Of a stretch of DNA of 64,000 bases, positions 60,219 through 64,000 are shown piece by piece. The stretch is from assembly GCF_019880585.1 (NCBI RefSeq), contig NZ_JAINVV010000006.1, positions 62,001 through 126,000 of the forward strand, in the 5' to 3' direction. Each line of letters begins with the position of its first letter. Position 1 is the stretch's first letter. The stretch is from Sphingomonas colocasiae. Its GTDB lineage: Bacteria > Pseudomonadota > Alphaproteobacteria > Sphingomonadales > Sphingomonadaceae. Below the pieces are notes generated by a model. The model was not told the DNA's origin. It was given only the letters and a program-made list of their open reading frames with translations, and made no database searches. The position numbers and the translations under genes were made by a program.

Positions 60219-61004
60219 ATGCTCGAGCCGCTGCAATATGCTCTCGGCGGACTTTCAGGCGCACTCGTGGGCTTTGTCCTCGGGCTCGTCGGAGGCGGCG
60301 GATCGATCCTCGCCGTGCCGCTGCTGCTCTACCTCGTGGGTGTTCGCAATCCGCATGAGGCGATCGGCACCAGCGCACTGGCAGTCGCGGCCAATGCACT
60401 CGCCGGTCTCTGGAATCATGCCCACGCCCGCACCGTGAACTGGCGATGCGGGGGCATCTATGCCGCCGCCGGCGTCGTCGGTGCGCTCACCGGCTCGACG
60501 CTCGGCAAGAGCATCGATGGGCACAAGCTGCTCTTCCTGTTCGCGATCCTGATGATCGTCGTGGCGGTGCTGATGTTTCGCGGGCGCGGCGACCAGGGCG
60601 TCGAAGGCGCCCAGTGCAATAGGGAGAATGTCGGAAAGGTCGTCGGATATGGTCTCGGCACCGGCGCCTTTTCCGGCTTCTTCGGGATCGGTGGCGGCTT
60701 CCTCATCGTGCCGGGCCTGATCGCCTCGACCCACATGCCCATCTTACGCGCAATCGGCACCTCGCTTGTCGCGGTCGCGGCCTTCGGCCTGACGACGGCG
60801 CTCAACTACGCGCTTTCGGGCTATGTCCTTTGGGGCCTGGCCGGCGTGTTCATCGTGGGCGGCATTGTTGGAAGCGTGATCGGCACGCGTGCATCGCAGG
60901 TGCTGGCCGCTGAAAAGGGCCGGTTGAACAGCCTGTTCGCGGTATTCGTGCTCGTCGTCGCCATCTACATGCTCTTCAAGAGCTGGTCCGAACTCGCCAG
61001 CTGA
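60219..61004 (+). CDS. TauE/SafE-family sulfite exporter-like permease
   Basis: Protein of 261 residues with seven to eight membrane helices and the two TauE/SafE repeat motifs GLVGGGGSILAVPLLLYLVG and GIGGGFLIVPGLIAS. It starts three bases after the SQR stop. Export of sulfite or another sulfur anion formed by the dioxygenase is expected. Confidence 0.88.
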   Translation: MLEPLQYALGGLSGALVGFVLGLVGGGGSILAVPLLLYLVGVRNPHEAIGTSALAVAANALAGLWNHAHARTVNWRCGGIYAAAGVVGALTGSTLGKSIDGHKLLFLFAILMIVVAVLMFRGRGDQGVEGAQCNRENVGKVVGYGLGTGAFSGFFGIGGGFLIVPGLIASTHMPILRAIGTSLVAVAAFGLTTALNYALSGYVLWGLAGVFIVGGIVGSVIGTRASQVLAAEKGRLNSLFAVFVLVVAIYMLFKSWSELAS

Positions 61005-61016
61005 ACGGGGATATTC

Positions 61017-62411
61017 ATGGACGCCATCATTCTCGCAAGGGCGCAATTCGCCTTCACGGTGAGCTTTCACTTCCTCTTCCCGGCCTTTTCGATCGGGCTG
61101 GCGAGCTATCTGGCGGTGCTCGAAGCCTTGTGGCTGAAGACCGGCAAGGGCGTCTATGCCAACCTGTTTCGCTACTGGCTGAAGATCTTCGCCGTCGTGT
61201 TCGCGATGGGCGTCGTCTCGGGCATTGTCATGTCTTATCAGTTCGGCACAAACTGGTCGGTGTTCTCCGACAAGGCGGGGCCGGTCATCGGCCCGCTGAT
61301 GGCCTATGAGGTGCTGACCGCCTTCTTCCTGGAGGCCGGGTTCCTCGGCGTCATGCTGTTCGGGATCAACAAGGTCGGCCGCAAGCTGCACTTCGTCGCG
61401 ACGCTAGCGGTCGCGCTCGGAACTTTCATCTCCGCGTTCTGGATCCTGTCCGTCAACAGCTGGATGCAGACGCCTGTCGGCTATGAGGTCGGCGCCAACG
61501 GCCAGTTCCTGCCAGGGCCAAGCTGGCTGACCATCATCTTCAATCCCAGCTTCCCCTATCGGCTCTTTCATACAGTCCTTGCCGCCTATCTGACGACCGC
61601 CTTTATCGTCGGCGCGGTGGGTGCCTGGCATCTTCTCAAGGACCGCAGCAATCCCGGCGCGCGCAAGATGTTCTCCATGGCGATGTGGATGGCTGCGATC
61701 CTCGCGCCCATCCAGATTTTCGCAGGCGACATGCACGGGCTCAACACGCTCGAGTATCAGCCAGTGAAGGTGATGGCGATGGAAGGCCATTTTCAGAGCC
61801 ATCCGAACGGTGCGCCTTTGATCCTGTTCGGCATTCCCAACAGCACTGAGCAGCGGGTGGATTATGCCGTCGAGATACCCAAGGCGTCGTCGCTGATCCT
61901 GAAGCACGAACTCGATGCGCCCCTGAAGGGTCTCGATACGGTACCGCAAGCTGATCGTCCGCCCGTCGGTATTGTCTTCTGGGCGTTCCGCGTGATGGTC
62001 GGCATCGGGTTCGCGATGTTCGGGATCGGTCTCCTGAGCATGATCGCGCGCTGGCGCAAAGCGCTCTACGACTGGCCGCTTTTGCATCGCTTCGCCGTGC
62101 TCATGGGCCCGTCGGGACTGATTGCCGTCCTCGCCGGCTGGATCGTGACGGAAGTCGGGCGACAACCCTTCACGATCTATGGGCTGCTGAGGACTACTCA
62201 GAGCGCTTCGCCGCTCGATGCCCCTGCGGTCGCCTCATCGCTGCTGGCCTTCGTGGTCGTCTATTTCACCGTCTTCGGCATGGGCATCTGGTATCTGCTT
62301 CATCTCATGAAGAAGCCGCCTGAAGCGCATGAGACCCCGCCAGGCGATGCGCCCATTCGCAGCGCCGGGATCACGCCGGCACCGGCCATCATCGAGGGAG
62401 CTTCGGCATGA
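61017..62411 (+). CDS. cydA: Cytochrome bd-type (cyanide-insensitive) oxidase subunit I
   Basis: Protein of 464 residues with nine membrane helices. It starts ILARAQFAFTVSFHFLFPAF, with the heme-ligand His in the first helix; FPYRLFHTVLAAYLT carries the second; GRQPFTIYGLLRT replaces the usual GRQPW. The Q-loop is short, as in CioA-type enzymes. These oxidases resist cyanide and sulfide and are induced under sulfide stress, fitting the operon. Overlaps cydB by 4 bp. Confidence 0.9.
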   Translation: MDAIILARAQFAFTVSFHFLFPAFSIGLASYLAVLEALWLKTGKGVYANLFRYWLKIFAVVFAMGVVSGIVMSYQFGTNWSVFSDKAGPVIGPLMAYEVLTAFFLEAGFLGVMLFGINKVGRKLHFVATLAVALGTFISAFWILSVNSWMQTPVGYEVGANGQFLPGPSWLTIIFNPSFPYRLFHTVLAAYLTTAFIVGAVGAWHLLKDRSNPGARKMFSMAMWMAAILAPIQIFAGDMHGLNTLEYQPVKVMAMEGHFQSHPNGAPLILFGIPNSTEQRVDYAVEIPKASSLILKHELDAPLKGLDTVPQADRPPVGIVFWAFRVMVGIGFAMFGIGLLSMIARWRKALYDWPLLHRFAVLMGPSGLIAVLAGWIVTEVGRQPFTIYGLLRTTQSASPLDAPAVASSLLAFVVVYFTVFGMGIWYLLHLMKKPPEAHETPPGDAPIRSAGITPAPAIIEGASA

Positions 62412-63406
62412 TCGACCTCACCGTCATCTGGGCCTGTATCATCGGCTTCGCCATCATCGCCTATGTCGTGATGGACGGCTTCGACCTCGGCATCGGCATC
62501 CTGTTTCCCTTCTTCAAGGTCGGGCAGAACCGCGACACAGCGATGAACAGCATCGCGCCCGTCTGGGACGGAAACGAAACCTGGCTGGTGATGGGCGTTG
62601 GCGGCCTGTTTGCCGCATTTCCATTGGCCTATGCCATCATCCTGCCGGCGCTTTACGCGCCGATGATCGCGATGCTGCTGGGGCTCGTGTTCCGCGGTGT
62701 GGCATTCGAGTTCCGTTGGCGGGACCCGGCGCATCGGGCTTTCTGGGACAAGGCCTTTACCACCGGCTCGGTTATCGCGACCTTCGCGCAAGGCATCGCG
62801 CTCGGCGCGCTTTTGCAAGGTATTACCGTCGATGAACGTGCCTATGCCGGGGGCTGGTGGGAATGGTTGTCGCCATTCAGCCTGCTGACCGGGGTTGGCC
62901 TGCTGATCGGCTATGCTCTGCTCGGGGCCTGCTGGCTGAACTGGAAAACCGAAGATGGATTGCAGCGGCAAGCGGTGACCTATGCCGGGCGCCTCGGTAT
63001 CGGCCTGCTCATCATGATCGGCGTCATCAGTCTCGCGACGCTACGCCTCGAGACGCAATATTATCAGCGTTGGCTGAGCTTCCCGGGCGTGGTCGCGACG
63101 GCTCAGGTGCCGCTCGCTACTCTCATCGTGACATTCCTCTTCTATCGCAGTCTCCGATTGAAACGCGACGCGCAGCCATTCTTCTGTGCACTCGCGCTTT
63201 TCGGGCTGTGCTTGATCGGTCTTGGCATCTCGATCTGGCCGGACGTTGTTCCGGCGCGGGTAACGATCTGGGAAGCGGCAGCGCCTGTACGCAGCCAGCT
63301 GTTCATGCTGGTTGGAGCCTCGATCATGTTGCCCGTGATCCTGGTGTATACAGCTTGGTCCTATTGGGTTTTCCGGGGCAAGGTTGGCATCGAGGGGTAT
63401 CATTGA
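62408..63406 (+). CDS. cydB: Cytochrome bd-type oxidase subunit II
   Basis: Protein of 332 residues with about eight membrane helices; the family start is seen (VVMDGFDLGIGILFPF) and the loop GNETWLVMGVGGLFAAFPLA. Pairs with subunit I to reduce oxygen with electrons from quinol, including those delivered by SQR. ATGA overlap upstream; its stop overlaps the small downstream gene (TGATG). Confidence 0.9.
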   Translation: MIDLTVIWACIIGFAIIAYVVMDGFDLGIGILFPFFKVGQNRDTAMNSIAPVWDGNETWLVMGVGGLFAAFPLAYAIILPALYAPMIAMLLGLVFRGVAFEFRWRDPAHRAFWDKAFTTGSVIATFAQGIALGALLQGITVDERAYAGGWWEWLSPFSLLTGVGLLIGYALLGACWLNWKTEDGLQRQAVTYAGRLGIGLLIMIGVISLATLRLETQYYQRWLSFPGVVATAQVPLATLIVTFLFYRSLRLKRDAQPFFCALALFGLCLIGLGISIWPDVVPARVTIWEAAAPVRSQLFMLVGASIMLPVILVYTAWSYWVFRGKVGIEGYH

Positions 63407-63510
63407 TGCCGCTCTGGCTGAGTCGGCTTGGATGGTTTGTCGGCATTTGGGCTGCGAGCGTTTCCGCGTTGGCGCTTGCAGGAGGATTGCTCCGCTTGTG
63501 GCTACGCTAA
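63406..63510 (+). CDS. DUF2474 small membrane protein (CydX-like)
   Basis: Thirty-four residues: MPLWLSRLGWFVGIWAASVS then ALALAGGLLRLWLR, a single membrane helix. Found as the last gene after CioA/CioB operons, where DUF2474 proteins stand in for CydX as the small subunit of the oxidase. Start overlaps the cydB stop. Confidence 0.82.
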   Translation: MPLWLSRLGWFVGIWAASVSALALAGGLLRLWLR

Positions 63511-63541
63511 ATGGCCCCTCGCCAGAGGCGAGGAGCAACAC

Positions 63542-63691
63542 TCAAATTTCGGTATTCTCAGCAAGCGCAAGCGCGTCCTCCACGTCGACCCCGAGATACC
63601 GCACAGTGTTCTCGATCTTGCCATGACCCAGCAGGATCTGGACGGCACGAAGGTTGCCGGTCGCCCTATAGATAATCGACGCCTTCGTCCT
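63542..63691 (-). pseudogene. C-terminal remnant of a tyrosine recombinase
   Basis: Forty-nine codons, RTKASIIYRATGNLRAVQIL then LLGHGKIENTVRYLGVDVED, match the C-terminus of phage-type integrases with the GH motif and the nucleophilic Tyr (TVRYLGV). The catalytic Arg boxes and the N-terminus are missing; upstream, in a different frame, lies the tail of another gene. It marks an old recombination junction at the end of the sulfur operon. Confidence 0.8.
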
Positions 63692-64000
63692 GCAGGAACA
63701 GCTCGTTCTTTGAATAACTGACCGAATAAGCCCGATGAATGAAAGCGAGATTCGAGAGAACGTCACCTAGAGCATAGGCTTGGGTCGCCTCAGTCTCGCC
63801 GAAATACGAGATGAGCGAGGGGAGCACCCCTGCTCCCTTGATCTTGATGCCCTCGTTGTCGAGGCGGATACGGCCATTGGCGACAGTTCGCATGTCGAAG
63901 CCCGCACCGCCATGGCCCGGATTGTAAGTGACGCCCTTGGCCTCAAGCAGCGTCTTCGTCGCATTGAGAAAGGCATGGCCGCCCTCAGAAATCCACCCTG
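63666..64000 (-). CDS. Partial unidentified gene running off the window
   Basis: About 110 codons in one frame from the window edge (WISEGGHAFLNATKTLLEAK, then GGAGFDMRTVANGRIRLDNE, later EATQAYALGDVLSNLAFIH) to a TAG at 63666-63668. The N-terminus lies beyond the window. No family recognised. Its last 26 bases overlap the integrase remnant on the same strand in another frame, so its native C-terminus may have been replaced. Confidence 0.5.
   Translation of the reverse strand, partial: GWISEGGHAFLNATKTLLEAKGVTYNPGHGGAGFDMRTVANGRIRLDNEGIKIKGAGVLPSLISYFGETEATQAYALGDVLSNLAFIHRAYSVSYSKNELFLQDEGVDYL

Overview
The window reads as one contiguous stretch of a high-GC alphaproteobacterium, most likely a sphingomonad (Sphingomonadales). 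This is inferred from gene content: several large TonB-dependent receptors, a FecI/FecR-controlled receptor with an S9 peptidase, and a sulfide/bd-oxidase operon. No rRNA, tRNA or CRISPR array was seen.

Layout. 0-5.7 kb: two TonB-dependent receptors on the minus strand. 6-7.5 kb: a Q-rich small gene and two gene remnants (a DUF2235 fragment and a frameshifted tail). 7.5-24 kb: a plus-strand defence block. It holds an unnamed 552-residue protein, a complete Wadjet system (jetA-jetB-jetC-jetD, an SMC/MukBEF-like anti-plasmid complex) and, 150 bp on, a complete type I Zorya system (zorA-zorB-zorC-zorD, a MotAB-like motor plus effectors). Most of these genes overlap their neighbours by a few bases. 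24-25 kb: scar sequence with the C-terminal stub of an SbcC-like ATPase, another stub and a hairpin repeat. 25-31.8 kb: a minus-strand operon of ECF sigma factor, FecR anti-sigma factor, STN-TonB receptor and S9 peptidase. This is the layout of sphingomonad lasso-peptide uptake and cleavage loci, but no lasso biosynthesis genes were seen.

32-51 kb: a second accessory block. It contains an AlbA_2 (Schlafen-type) protein converging on a 1248-residue protein with a C-terminal nuclease motif, a DUF5623-like protein, a HTH / N6-adenine methyltransferase / PD-(D/E)XK nuclease operon, and a WYL regulator with an SbcD-like phosphoesterase and SbcC-like ATPase. Divergent from the WYL gene is a tiny ubiquitin-like protein, followed by a HipBA toxin-antitoxin pair with a clear promoter/operator. 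52.3-54.9 kb: a TonB receptor paralogous to the one at 3.0-5.7 kb, sharing even its 5' leader. The two bracket the accessory region in direct orientation.

55.5-63.5 kb: a sulfide/persulfide detoxification locus. A divergent ArsR repressor and peroxiredoxin face a metallo-beta-lactamase-fold persulfide dioxygenase, two YeeE/YedE half-transporters, a DUF2892 protein, a fused sulfide:quinone oxidoreductase, a TauE/SafE exporter and a cyanide-insensitive bd oxidase (CydA, CydB, DUF2474). The expected logic is that sulfide is oxidised by SQR, persulfide by the dioxygenase, sulfite is exported, and electrons leave through a sulfide-resistant oxidase. It ends at the C-terminal stub of a tyrosine recombinase, suggesting past mobility.

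Best candidates for something undescribed: the gene at the head of the Wadjet operon, the 1248-residue nuclease-like protein with its AlbA_2 neighbour, and the ubiquitin-like gene beside the WYL/SbcCD-like trio.
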